64,000 nt of DNA, from NCBI GenBank assembly GCA_025457915.1, contig JALOTL010000011.1:1-64000 (forward strand). The letters are read 5' to 3'. The notes beneath the pieces are model-generated. The model had not been told where the DNA came from. It was given only the letters and a program-made list of their open reading frames with translations, and searched no databases. The position numbers and the translations under genes were made by a program. Below, one piece after another: positions 25,679 to 34,064 of the stretch (positions are counted from its first letter, which is position 1; every line of letters starts with the position of its first letter). Source of the stretch: Spirochaetota bacterium (lineage in GTDB: Bacteria; Spirochaetota; UBA4802; UBA5550).

Positions 25679-27244
25679 TTGAAGGTCGTTACAGCCGATG
25701 AAATGAGGAGGATCGACTCCGTGTCGATCAACGAGATGGGACTTCCCGGAACCGTACTGATGGGTTTCGCCGGGAAGAAGGTCTTCGACCTCGTGGCGGG
25801 CGAGTTCGGTTCCGCGGTCAGGATCTGCGTCCTTTGCGGAAGCGGCAATAACGGCGGCGACGGACTGGTGGCCGCGCATTTCCTGCGCAACAGCGGAAGG
25901 GATGTCCGTGTCTGCATTGCGGGCGACAGGAACAGGCTCTCACCGGATACGGCCGTATACCTGGGGCTGTGTGAAAAGACCGGTCTGGCCGTTACCGTGC
26001 TGGACGATTCAGGCCTGGATTCACTTGATCTGGCGGGCACGGATCTCATAATTGACGCCCTGCTGGGTACCGGCGCGAGCGGACAGCCAATGGGACTGAT
26101 CGGCCGGCTGATCGATAAGATAAACGTTTCCGGGATACCGGTCCTTTCCGTGGACATGCCGAGCGGGCTTCCATCGGACGGCGCCGTTCCCTCCATGGCG
26201 GTAAAGGCTTCAGCCACCCTTACAATCGGACTCCCGAAGATCAATCTCGTAACTTTTCCCGGGAAAAAGTTTGCCGGCCGGATTTTCGTCGCGGATATCG
26301 GATTTCCCGCCGTACTCCTGGATTCTGACGACATAAGGGTTGAACTGGTCGACGGGGCTTATTGCACGGCGCACTTGAAAGCGGACGACGATCCGGATTC
26401 GCATAAATCATCCAGGGGACATCTCCTTCTTGTCGGAGGGTTTTACGGGATGGAGGGAGCCATAATCCTTGCCGCCTCCGCTGCCCTCGAAACTGGCCTG
26501 GGTCTCATTTCAATCCTGACCCGGAAGGAATCGAGGGACGTGATCGCCGGGACCAGGCCGGAAGCAATCACACACGGCATTGGAGAATCCGAAGACCCGG
26601 ATTCAATCAAGGAAGAGCTTGACAGGTTTTTTTCCGGCAGGAGGATCGACGCAATAGTCATGGGCCCGGGGATGGGAAGGGGAAGGTTCCCGTCAATCGT
26701 GTTCGGCACAATAATGGACAATCTCAGGACCTACGGAATAAAAAGGGCGGTCATAGACGGCGACGGGCTTTTTCTGCTGGCTGGATACCTGGCGGAAAAA
26801 AAACCGGATTACGGCGCCGGCGTCATCATAACGCCGCATTTTCTCGAGGCATCGCGCATCCTCAATATAACCGTGGATGAAATCAAATTGGACAGGATTG
26901 GATCCGCGAAATCGCTTGCCGGGCTGGCTTCGTGCGTTGTCCTTTTGAAAGGACCTGCTACCATAGTTTCTGACGGCGATTATTCCCTTGTAAACACCAG
27001 CGGTAATTCCTCCCTTGCGACCGGCGGATCGGGCGACGTGCTGTCCGGCATAACCGGCGCGCTGATGCTCAGGGACCAGTCATTATTATCGTGCGCGGGC
27101 ATGGCGGCATACATCCATGGCAGGGCCGCGGACCTTTTTGCGGAAGAAAGCGGGAGCCGGTACATGAAGGCCGGGGATATCGTCCAATATGTAAAAAGCG
27201 CCATGGCATTCGGGCTGCAATCCGGAGCAATCCGTACCATTTAA
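25679..27244 (+). CDS. nnr: Bifunctional NAD(P)H-hydrate epimerase / ADP-dependent dehydratase
   Basis: Repairs damaged NAD(P)HX. N-terminal YjeF epimerase domain (~1-210) has 'LCGSGNNGGDGLVAAHFL' and 'DLIIDALLGTGASGQP'. The C-terminal YjeF/ribokinase-like dehydratase domain (~235-515) has 'IVMGPGMGRG', 'VIDGDGLFLLAG' and 'GNSSLATGGSGDVLSGITGAL' with the catalytic Asp. Family members usually have GNPGMATAGTGDVL, so the Pro-Gly-Met is Ser-Ser-Leu here. Start is TTG, 3 bases after the lipoprotein stop, with GGTGGG upstream. Confidence 0.93.
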   Translation: MKVVTADEMRRIDSVSINEMGLPGTVLMGFAGKKVFDLVAGEFGSAVRICVLCGSGNNGGDGLVAAHFLRNSGRDVRVCIAGDRNRLSPDTAVYLGLCEKTGLAVTVLDDSGLDSLDLAGTDLIIDALLGTGASGQPMGLIGRLIDKINVSGIPVLSVDMPSGLPSDGAVPSMAVKASATLTIGLPKINLVTFPGKKFAGRIFVADIGFPAVLLDSDDIRVELVDGAYCTAHLKADDDPDSHKSSRGHLLLVGGFYGMEGAIILAASAALETGLGLISILTRKESRDVIAGTRPEAITHGIGESEDPDSIKEELDRFFSGRRIDAIVMGPGMGRGRFPSIVFGTIMDNLRTYGIKRAVIDGDGLFLLAGYLAEKKPDYGAGVIITPHFLEASRILNITVDEIKLDRIGSAKSLAGLASCVVLLKGPATIVSDGDYSLVNTSGNSSLATGGSGDVLSGITGALMLRDQSLLSCAGMAAYIHGRAADLFAEESGSRYMKAGDIVQYVKSAMAFGLQSGAIRTI

Positions 27245-27402
27245 GGGCGGGCTGATGAGTGTATTTAACCCGTGTTTCCGCGACAGCTGCATATCCGGTT
27301 CCATACCTGGATCCTTGCCAGATTGAGCTGAAAACCGCCTAAATCGGACGCTTTTTAAGTCCCGTCATCAAGAAGGCGCTGGTATTTGCCGATTGTTATA
27401 CC

Positions 27403-28485
27403 ATGAAGAAATATCTCGTCATACTGACGGTAGTTCTGGCTGCTTTATTCATACTTGCATATAAAAATCTGACTGCAGGTAAAAATCCACAATCCGCCGA
27501 AGACCTTATTAAGCTTGAGGATTCCATAATCATCAAGGGGATAGAAATGGAATCGGACGAACCGCCTGCCGAGGACGACCAGTCCGGATACGGCAGGATA
27601 ATTTTTGATGACAGCTTCATGGGAACCGGGAATAAAGGAGCTGTAAAGAAGTATCAGGCCGGGGAGCCTGGCGAGAAGCATGCGGTTCCCACTTTCGAGT
27701 CCCTGAGGAAAAAGGACCCCAGGTGGCACCTTGTCGAATACAGGATAAAAAAGAACGACAACCTCTGGAGGATCGCCTCAAGGTATTCAACGAATCCGTC
27801 GCTGATCATACAGGTCAACGGCATCAGGAAGCCGGACATGCTCGACAGGGGTAAGACCATAATGGTGCCCAGCAGGAACGGGGTATACCACAGGGTCAGA
27901 AAGGGAGACACTGTCATCAAGATAGCCAGGATATACGGTGTTCATCCTGAAAAAATTGCGGCGCATAATTCCATTGAACAGGGAAGAATATCTTCCGGGG
28001 CCATGATTTTCATTCCGGAGGCATCCGAATCTAAAAGCGAAGCAAGAAAACACGAAGAAAGGCAGAAATCAAAGACCCCTTCAAGGATAGCAAAAACCGG
28101 CATCAGGCTGATATGGCCACTTTATGGAAAAATCACTTCCGGTTTCGGAAAAAGAATGGACCCTTTTTCCGGAGAAAGGAGGTTCCATTGCGGGATAGAC
28201 ATCAGCGCCAATGTCGGGACACCGGTAAAAGCAGCTGCGGGCGGCAGGGTGATATTCAGCGGATGGAAGGACGGATACGGCCAGACCGTGATCATCAGGC
28301 ATGACGGCGGATACATCAGTGTTTATGCCCATAATTCAAAAAACATCGCTGTTGAAGCCGATATCGTTAAACAGGGACAGGTCCTTGCCTATTCCGGGAT
28401 GACCGGGGCCGTGACCGGCGCGCATCTTCATTTTGAATTCAGAAAGTACGTGATACCACTTAATCCCTTAAGGTTTTTCAAATGA
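27403..28485 (+). CDS. Membrane-anchored LysM-LysM-M23 metallopeptidase
   Basis: Peptidoglycan-binding endopeptidase of the NlpD/LytM group. Residues ~4-24 are a signal anchor, ~108-155 and ~162-207 two LysM repeats ('EYRIKKNDNLWRIASRYST', 'YHRVRKGDTVIKIARIYGV'), and ~245-345 the M23 domain. Zn ligands are His and Asp in 'FHCGIDISANVG' and the HxH in 'GAHLHFEF'. An acidic linker lies at 35-90. All zinc ligands are kept, so it may be an active hydrolase and not only an amidase activator. The stop overlaps the next ATG (28482-28485). Confidence 0.92.
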   Translation: MKKYLVILTVVLAALFILAYKNLTAGKNPQSAEDLIKLEDSIIIKGIEMESDEPPAEDDQSGYGRIIFDDSFMGTGNKGAVKKYQAGEPGEKHAVPTFESLRKKDPRWHLVEYRIKKNDNLWRIASRYSTNPSLIIQVNGIRKPDMLDRGKTIMVPSRNGVYHRVRKGDTVIKIARIYGVHPEKIAAHNSIEQGRISSGAMIFIPEASESKSEARKHEERQKSKTPSRIAKTGIRLIWPLYGKITSGFGKRMDPFSGERRFHCGIDISANVGTPVKAAAGGRVIFSGWKDGYGQTVIIRHDGGYISVYAHNSKNIAVEADIVKQGQVLAYSGMTGAVTGAHLHFEFRKYVIPLNPLRFFK

Positions 28486-29549
28486 ATTTTAAATTACTAT
28501 CGCCATTCATGCTTCTTCTGTTATTAATCCAGCCTTTGTATCCCAACATGGTAATGAACAAGGGGGAATACAGGGTCAAGATCTTTTTTTCCCAGAATGA
28601 AACCGCGGGAATAGACGCGGTTTTAAAAGGCAAGGTACAGGCCTTTTCCTCAAAGGATGAGTATGACAAACAGGACCTGTTGAACAGGGCCCAGGAAAAG
28701 AGCAAGGTGACCGTTCGGCTTTATTCAACCAGGGGAGTCCATGAAGGCGATGTCCTTTATATCATCAACGACAGAAACATAGTGGTTGCCAAGGTCATGG
28801 CAAAGATAATTTTCAACAGCGGGTCCTTCGGGAAAATGGTTATAGGATACGGCTTTTTCAGGCTCGCCTCCATCGGAGACAGGGTGGTGCAGCTGAAGGA
28901 GGATTCATATACACAGTATTCCTGCGTATATACCGCTAGGGGCGACTACTATCTCGAAGCGGGGGATACCGGAAACGCAATAAGCGAGTACAAGAAGGCG
29001 ATAGAGATGGACAGCGGGAATCCGGAAGCCCGCATCGGACTGGGTAAAATATATTTCAAGCAGGGTTTGTATCAATTCGCCTTCATGCAGTATGAAGAGG
29101 CATACAAGCGGATCGCCCGCATCTACGATATGGAAAACCGGTACGACCTTCTCAGGGGAATGGCGGAGATAAGGTTCCACCAGCTGTACTACGAAGGGCT
29201 TCCGGCCGGCTTCCGTGACAGGTACATGCTTGACGGGGTCAAATACTGCGCCGAGGCGCTGCAGGCCAATCCGGATTCAGTACAGGTAAACTATATGCTT
29301 GGAGTTTTCTACAGCAGGCGCCAGGATCCCATGGATGAAAAGGCGAGGGACTGTTTCCTGAAGGTGATAGAGCTTGATCCGATGCATGCGAAAGCCTGTA
29401 TCGCGCTTTCGGAGCTTTATTTCAAACACGACAATTATGAAAAAGCCAGAACCTATGCGGAAATGGCCCTGAAGGCTGAACCGACCAATAAAAGGGCATT
29501 CAAGCTTTTGAAATACATTGAGGGAAACACAAAAGGCAGGAGGTTCTAG
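28482..29549 (+). CDS. TPR-repeat exported protein
   Basis: Signal-peptide-like start ('LLSPFMLLLLLIQPLYP') followed by a ~120-residue beta-rich part (25-145) and then at least three tetratricopeptide repeats ('ARGDYYLEAGDTGNAISEYKKAI', 'ARIGLGKIYFKQGLYQFAFM', 'CIALSELYFKHDNYEKARTYAEMALKAEP'). It has no lipobox, so it is periplasmic or outer membrane. TPRs give protein-protein contacts. The 4-base ATGA overlap with the LysM/M23 gene implies coupled translation and a joint job in cell-wall turnover, which is inference. Confidence 0.78.
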   Translation: MNFKLLSPFMLLLLLIQPLYPNMVMNKGEYRVKIFFSQNETAGIDAVLKGKVQAFSSKDEYDKQDLLNRAQEKSKVTVRLYSTRGVHEGDVLYIINDRNIVVAKVMAKIIFNSGSFGKMVIGYGFFRLASIGDRVVQLKEDSYTQYSCVYTARGDYYLEAGDTGNAISEYKKAIEMDSGNPEARIGLGKIYFKQGLYQFAFMQYEEAYKRIARIYDMENRYDLLRGMAEIRFHQLYYEGLPAGFRDRYMLDGVKYCAEALQANPDSVQVNYMLGVFYSRRQDPMDEKARDCFLKVIELDPMHAKACIALSELYFKHDNYEKARTYAEMALKAEPTNKRAFKLLKYIEGNTKGRRF

Positions 29550-29695
29550 CGCGATAGCCCATTCTTTTCATGAAGTTCCTGCAGCCGGGATAACCGCCTT
29601 GCAGTGATTTAGAATCTTGAATAAAAATTGAAACATGTACAGAATTTAAAATGCTTTTAACGGATTTCAGATTGTTCATTGTATAATATTCTTTC

Positions 29696-29724
29696 TTGAC
29701 AATGAAGAAAACTGATTGTATAAA
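29696..29724 (+). promoter_or_regulatory. Strong sigma-70-type promoter
   Basis: TTGACA (29696-29701), 17-base spacer, TATAAA (29719-29724), 22 bases before the ATG of the membrane protein. AAGGA at 29735-29739 is the ribosome site, so the leader would be about 15 bases. Confidence 0.75.
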
Positions 29725-29745
29725 TAAACCCTGTAAGGACCTGTC

Positions 29746-30204
29746 ATGCTTATTTATATCTTTTTGTTTTCCCTTGTCGCCTCGTTTTCCATCCACATTA
29801 TTATAGTAATTTTTTACATCAGCAGCAGGTCGAAAAGGCTCTTCAACTGGTTTATAACCACTTCCATAACCAACATGGCTTTCGCCATCGCTCTCAGCAT
29901 CTACGCGCTCTCCAGGCCGGAACTGATCCGGGGACTCAATCTGAAATTCATCCTGTGGGTGCTTTCCGGTTTCGTCATGGTGATACTTTTATTCGTGAAA
30001 ATAAACGTCCTCAGGAGCGTCTACAATCGAAGGAATGATCCGTCATGTTTTCATTACAATTATTTCGGCAAAAAGGTATACGAGTCAGGGATCATCAAAA
30101 AGCATGAATTTCTATCTTTCCTTGCGTCATTTCCGTTTTTTTTGATCATAGGGGCCTATTTTGTTGCAAGATTAATAAACATGGTCCTATATGGCCATAT
30201 TTGA
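29746..30204 (+). CDS. Hypothetical four-helix membrane protein
   Basis: 152 residues with four hydrophobic stretches at ~3-26, ~35-55, ~66-87 and ~123-146, and a charged loop ~90-120 holding one Cys and several basic residues. No family recognised. It has its own near-consensus promoter. It is followed at once by the ParB-domain gene, whose longer possible start would overlap it by 14 bases, so the two are likely one unit. Confidence 0.65.
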   Translation: MLIYIFLFSLVASFSIHIIIVIFYISSRSKRLFNWFITTSITNMAFAIALSIYALSRPELIRGLNLKFILWVLSGFVMVILLFVKINVLRSVYNRRNDPSCFHYNYFGKKVYESGIIKKHEFLSFLASFPFFLIIGAYFVARLINMVLYGHI

Positions 30205-30220
30205 AGGGGAATACAGTTTT

Positions 30221-30625
30221 ATGAAGGTAAAAATTTCCGAGATAACCGTTAAGAAAAGAATAAGAAAAGACCTCGGAGACATTTCACGGCTCAAGGAATC
30301 CATCCTCAAGTTTGGCCTCATCAATCCGGTCACCATATCCGACAAAAAGGTCCTGATTGCTGGATACCGGAGACTGATGGCGGCCAGGTCCCTGGGCTGG
30401 TCCGATATCGAATGCAATATGATAAATGCCAGGACGAAACTGGCGATGCTGCAGATCGAAGTTGATGAAAACATCAACAGGAAGGATTTCACGTCTTCCG
30501 AGATGAACAGGTACGAAGAAGAAAAAAAATACCTCAGCGCGAAAGGCTTCATGAGGATATGGCTCTGGCTCATAAGGCTTTTTGAGTCATTGAAGGAATG
30601 GCTAGAAGGAAAATTCAGGGACTGA
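30221..30625 (+). CDS. ParB/Srx-fold domain protein with Trp-rich C-terminal helix
   Basis: Residues ~1-95 match the ParB N-terminal domain: 'DISRLKESILKFGLINPVTI', then 'AGYRRLMAARSLGW' (G-x-R-R box) and 'ENINRKDFTSSEMNRYEE' (ENxxRxDxxxxE). The helix-turn-helix and dimer domains of ParB/Spo0J are missing. Instead, the last ~28 residues ('FMRIWLWLIRLFESLKEWL') form an amphipathic, Trp-rich helix that could lie on a membrane. Such short ParB-fold proteins can be NTP-switch or sulfiredoxin-like; function unknown. ATG 30221 is preferred for domain fit with AGGGG 11 bases before it; an ATG at 30191 is the alternative. Confidence 0.72.
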   Translation: MKVKISEITVKKRIRKDLGDISRLKESILKFGLINPVTISDKKVLIAGYRRLMAARSLGWSDIECNMINARTKLAMLQIEVDENINRKDFTSSEMNRYEEEKKYLSAKGFMRIWLWLIRLFESLKEWLEGKFRD

Positions 30626-30660
30626 ATGCGGATTCCTGATCCGTACCCGACCGGGTTCAT

Positions 30661-31797
30661 TCATTTGACGAATCTTGAAACAATCTCCACGTGATAGGTG
30701 GCCGGGAACATATCTATCATCGACAGTCTTTCAATTTTATATCCTTTTTTTATAAAATCCGCCGAATCCCTTGCGAAGGTTGCCGGATTGCAGGACACGT
30801 AAATGATTTTTTGCGGATGGATTGCGAGGATCGTATTTCTTGTTTTTTTTGAAAGTCCGGCCCTGGGCGGGTCGGCCAGAACGGTCCCGGCATTGTATTT
30901 GTAAGGATTTATGTCCGAGGAGTCAAGTTTTACGAATCTGCAGGTTTTTATAAGGTTCGAGTCCGCGTTTCTTTCCGCCCATTCGATGCTTTTACCGTTT
31001 GTATCAAAGCCCGTGCCCCTGGCGCCGTTTTTCGACAGGTGCAGGGTGAAGAATCCGACGCCGCAGCCAATGTCCAGGAATTCTTCCCCGGTGGCCAAAG
31101 CTGAATAATCCTCCACGGTTTCGAGCATCCTGCCCCTGATGTGCCTGTTGGTCTGGAAGAACAGTTCGATATCCCTGCGGTATGTCAGTCCCCCTTCTTT
31201 TTCTTCGATGATTTTCGGTCCGGAAAGCGAATTTAAGATCCTTCCCCCGCAATCCACGGCCACCCGGTATCCGGCTGTTTTTATCATGCCGGCATCAATA
31301 CCGTTCCGGATTGACGGATGCAAAAGCAGGCAGCCTTCCCCGGGAAATGGGACCAGTTCGTTCCCCTCCCTTTTATAAAATCCGTTACTCATTCCGTCGG
31401 TTTTAATCGCTGCATGACTTCTGTAACCGTATCTCGGACCGCTTATGGTTTCGATCGCCGGGATATCAACTTCTGCAACTCCCCCGATTCTGTTAATGCA
31501 GTCGAGAATAATCGATTTTTTATATGACAGCTCCGATTCATAATCCGCACACAGATAGGAGCATCCGCCGCAGGTCCCGTAATTTTTACATTCCGGGGTG
31601 ATTCTTGCCGGCGAGGGAGATCTGATATCGATGATATCCGCGAAGGCCAGGCCTTTTTTAAATCTGTATGGCTCGGCGTCTACCACGTCGCCCGGTATTG
31701 CGTACCGCACAAATACAGTCGAACCGTCATGGTGCCCGATTCCGTACCCCATATGGACGATTTTTTCAATTTTTAAATTGACTATTTTGTTTTTCAT
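30661..31797 (-). CDS. RNA (uracil-C5) methyltransferase, RlmD/TrmA family with TRAM and Fe-S cluster
   Basis: Methylates a uridine in rRNA or tRNA with SAM. An N-terminal TRAM domain (1-60) is followed by Cys residues of a [4Fe-4S] site ('ECKNYGTCGGCSYL', with a fourth Cys in 'GEGCLLL'). The SAM domain has 'FLDIGCGVGFFTLHLSKN', and the catalytic part 'DPPRAGLSKKTRN' and 'YVSCNPATFARD' with the nucleophilic Cys. All marks of the RumA group are kept. Length (378) is shorter than E. coli RlmD (433), so the target base cannot be named. Upstream it is divergent from the lipoprotein operon. Confidence 0.92.
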   Translation of the reverse strand: MKNKIVNLKIEKIVHMGYGIGHHDGSTVFVRYAIPGDVVDAEPYRFKKGLAFADIIDIRSPSPARITPECKNYGTCGGCSYLCADYESELSYKKSIILDCINRIGGVAEVDIPAIETISGPRYGYRSHAAIKTDGMSNGFYKREGNELVPFPGEGCLLLHPSIRNGIDAGMIKTAGYRVAVDCGGRILNSLSGPKIIEEKEGGLTYRRDIELFFQTNRHIRGRMLETVEDYSALATGEEFLDIGCGVGFFTLHLSKNGARGTGFDTNGKSIEWAERNADSNLIKTCRFVKLDSSDINPYKYNAGTVLADPPRAGLSKKTRNTILAIHPQKIIYVSCNPATFARDSADFIKKGYKIERLSMIDMFPATYHVEIVSRFVK

Positions 31798-31876
31798 ATA
31801 ATATATTATCTTATCGGTCGCTCAAAATAGTCGTACTGTTTTTCATGGCATTTATAATCACAGGGACAGGCATGAT

Positions 31877-32008
31877 ATGCAATTTAACAGGAATGCAAGC
31901 GGAAACCGCAGGTTCAATATCATTATCAATCCCCTTATGACAGGCTTGCGTCAAGGATTCATGGATTTCAACAATATTTCTTCACCTGTCCGCCTGGAAA
32001 TTATATGA
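31877..32008 (+). CDS. Possible small protein or leader peptide (43 aa)
   Basis: ATG at 31877 has AGG 6 bases before it and opens a 43-codon frame that ends in TGA at 32006-32008, overlapping the lipoprotein ATG (32005) as ATGA. The product is basic and hydrophilic ('MQFNRNASGNRRFNIIINPL') with no signal. The same overlap style joins the next two genes. It may be a real small protein, a coupling leader, or chance. Confidence 0.3.
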   Translation: MQFNRNASGNRRFNIIINPLMTGLRQGFMDFNNISSPVRLEII

Positions 32009-33564
32009 TTAAAAGGTCCTGCATTTACATGATCGTTTTATCGCTGTCCGCTTTTTTCTGCTGCGCGAAGCAGTCTGTCCAGGAAAAGGAGCCCAATGGT
32101 TCCTTTTCTACAGCCAACATAATTGACCCGGAAAAGACCGTTGAGGGATACCTTGGAAGCGGTGAAGACAGGGACTTTTACAGGTTTTCAGTTAAGAGGG
32201 AGGGGATCCTGGACATATCACTGTCGGCAGTCAAGGGGGTAAATAATGCCCTCAAGGTCTGGAAGGGACTGGACAGCCCGGTTCTGCTGAAGTGGATCGA
32301 TGACAACAGGAAATCATCCCCGGAGAGAATGTCCAACATATTCCTGTCCCCCGGCATTTACTTCATCGAGGTTCTTCACGGTGAAAAGGACGCGAGAAAG
32401 GAGAATCTCGAGTCGACCTATACAATGGCGCTTAAAATCAGGGACTTCAAGAGCGAGGAAAGGGAGCCGAATGACGGGCCTGACGCCGCTAATCCGATAA
32501 TCCCGGGGAGCGAGATCACCGGGTTCTTTTCTCCGGCATCGAACAGTCTGAACAGCAGGCAGGAGTTCCCGAACCGCGAAGAGGACTGGTTCGTTCTGGA
32601 TGTGAAAGTAGATTCCGGATCTCCGGTAGTGGCGGACGTCACGCTGTCAGGGGTGTCGGGCGTGAATTCTGTTTTATATATTTATGATTCGGACATCAGG
32701 GAGGCTGTTTCGGCCGATTCTGCTGGACCCGGCAAGGGGGAAATCATAAGGAATTTCGGCATAAAAAATTCCGGCAGGTACTACGTGGTTGTAACTTCCA
32801 GGGGCGGAGGATTCAACCATGAAGAACCTTACACTCTGGGCGTGACCTTCAAGGGACATGACAGCTCAATTGAAATGGAAAACAATGATGATTTTGACCG
32901 TGCGAACCCGATAGAAGGAAACGGGATATCCGGAAAGATAAACAGGCCCGGGGACCAGGATTTTTTCACGTACAGGGCCGTTGAAGATCAGTATTATTAC
33001 AGGATTGAACTCCTCCCGCCCAACGGCATGGACGGCGAGCTGTCCATTTACGACAGGAAGCGGCAGAAAATCATCACTTTGAATTCGGCCGGGATAGGCG
33101 GAAGGGAGGTCTACCCGGATTTTTACTGCAGGGAGGATTTTTTTATTTCCGTATCCTCCGGCATTGATTCCGGTTCCATTGATTCGGGGTACAGGCTCAA
33201 CGTAATCCCTCTCGCGAAAACATCAAACATGGAAATTGAGCCGAACGACACGAAGCTCCAGGCAAACAAGATGACCGGAAATGAAATAACAGGTTATACA
33301 TCATTCAAGGGGGACAGGGACTTTTATCAGCTGATAAGGGGCAGGCGCACCAGGCATGAATTCACGATAAACGGCATCAGGGATGGCGAGATAAAGGTGT
33401 CCATAACCGATCCCCTCGGATACATTTTGAAAAATGTAACGGTCAGGGATGAACAGAAGGTGATTTTAAAAGAGACCGTGGACAGGACGGGATACATAAT
33501 AATCGAGTCCCTGGTCGAGAATTACGATAATCCCTACAGGATAAAAATACGGAGCATAAAATGA
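32005..33564 (+). CDS. Lipoprotein with four PPC-type repeats
   Basis: Exported protein with lipobox-like Cys19/Cys20. Four repeats each begin with an E-x-E-x-N-(D/G) to A-N element ('EKEPNGSFSTAN', 'EREPNDGPDAAN', 'EMENNDDFDRAN', 'EIEPNDTKLQAN') and continue to a G-D-(R/Q)-D-F-(Y/F) strand, the pattern of bacterial pre-peptidase C-terminal (PPC) beta-sandwich domains. In secreted proteases PPC domains are processed or bind substrate; here no catalytic domain exists, so a binding or structural role at the surface is likely. The stop overlaps the next lipoprotein gene (33561-33564). Confidence 0.8.
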   Translation: MIKRSCIYMIVLSLSAFFCCAKQSVQEKEPNGSFSTANIIDPEKTVEGYLGSGEDRDFYRFSVKREGILDISLSAVKGVNNALKVWKGLDSPVLLKWIDDNRKSSPERMSNIFLSPGIYFIEVLHGEKDARKENLESTYTMALKIRDFKSEEREPNDGPDAANPIIPGSEITGFFSPASNSLNSRQEFPNREEDWFVLDVKVDSGSPVVADVTLSGVSGVNSVLYIYDSDIREAVSADSAGPGKGEIIRNFGIKNSGRYYVVVTSRGGGFNHEEPYTLGVTFKGHDSSIEMENNDDFDRANPIEGNGISGKINRPGDQDFFTYRAVEDQYYYRIELLPPNGMDGELSIYDRKRQKIITLNSAGIGGREVYPDFYCREDFFISVSSGIDSGSIDSGYRLNVIPLAKTSNMEIEPNDTKLQANKMTGNEITGYTSFKGDRDFYQLIRGRRTRHEFTINGIRDGEIKVSITDPLGYILKNVTVRDEQKVILKETVDRTGYIIIESLVENYDNPYRIKIRSIK

Positions 33565-34013
33565 AAAAGGCCCTGCTATTCCTGATTATCGCCGCCGCAG
33601 GATGTTCCATTCCAGCGGCGAATAAAAAGACGTCACAGCAGAAATTCAAAGCCCCATCGGGATTCAATTTCAGGCTCGCCGTCAGCGATACCGGGATAAC
33701 CAATCCCGCCGACGACAGAAGGACCTATTACAGGGTTTATATCGATAAGTCCGAAGAGGGAAGGACCACCACCGGACTGGAGTCCCAGGAAAAGACATTT
33801 GAAGCCAGTCTTCAATCGAACAGACACCTTGTCATGATTGAAAAATGGGTCCTTGATGAAAAAACCTCTTCATATACCAAACTCAATAACGTAGAGCAGC
33901 CCAGACCCAATTTCTATTATTTTGACGCTGAACCGGAGAAGATACTTATTTTGAAAATCAAGGTGGGGAAGGACAGAAGGGCTGTTTATTCCGTAGATTT
34001 TGAAAGAGAATAA
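33561..34013 (+). CDS. Small putative lipoprotein
   Basis: Clear lipobox AAGC with Cys15; the mature part (~135 residues) is polar, beta-rich and unrecognised ('DDRRTYYRVYIDKSEEGRT', 'EPEKILILKIKVGKDRRAVY'). It is translationally coupled to the PPC lipoprotein by a 4-base ATGA overlap, so the two may form one envelope complex. A strong terminator follows the stop directly. Confidence 0.7.
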   Translation: MKKALLFLIIAAAGCSIPAANKKTSQQKFKAPSGFNFRLAVSDTGITNPADDRRTYYRVYIDKSEEGRTTTGLESQEKTFEASLQSNRHLVMIEKWVLDEKTSSYTKLNNVEQPRPNFYYFDAEPEKILILKIKVGKDRRAVYSVDFERE

Positions 34014-34014
34014 A

Positions 34015-34040
34015 AAAAGACCCTGCAGCCAGGGTCTTTT
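34015..34040. terminator. Bidirectional rho-independent terminator
   Basis: AAAAGACCCTG (34015-34025), loop CAGC, CAGGGTCTTTT (34030-34040): an 11-bp perfect stem with A and T runs on either side. Serves the lipoprotein pair (+) and the glycosidase gene (-). Confidence 0.9.
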
Positions 34041-34064
34041 AAACTGTCTTATGAGTCGCATGTT

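Noticed and set aside
27254-27325. 23-codon frame starting at ATG after nnr
   Set aside because: Short, odd composition and only a poor ribosome site; no conservation can be judged.
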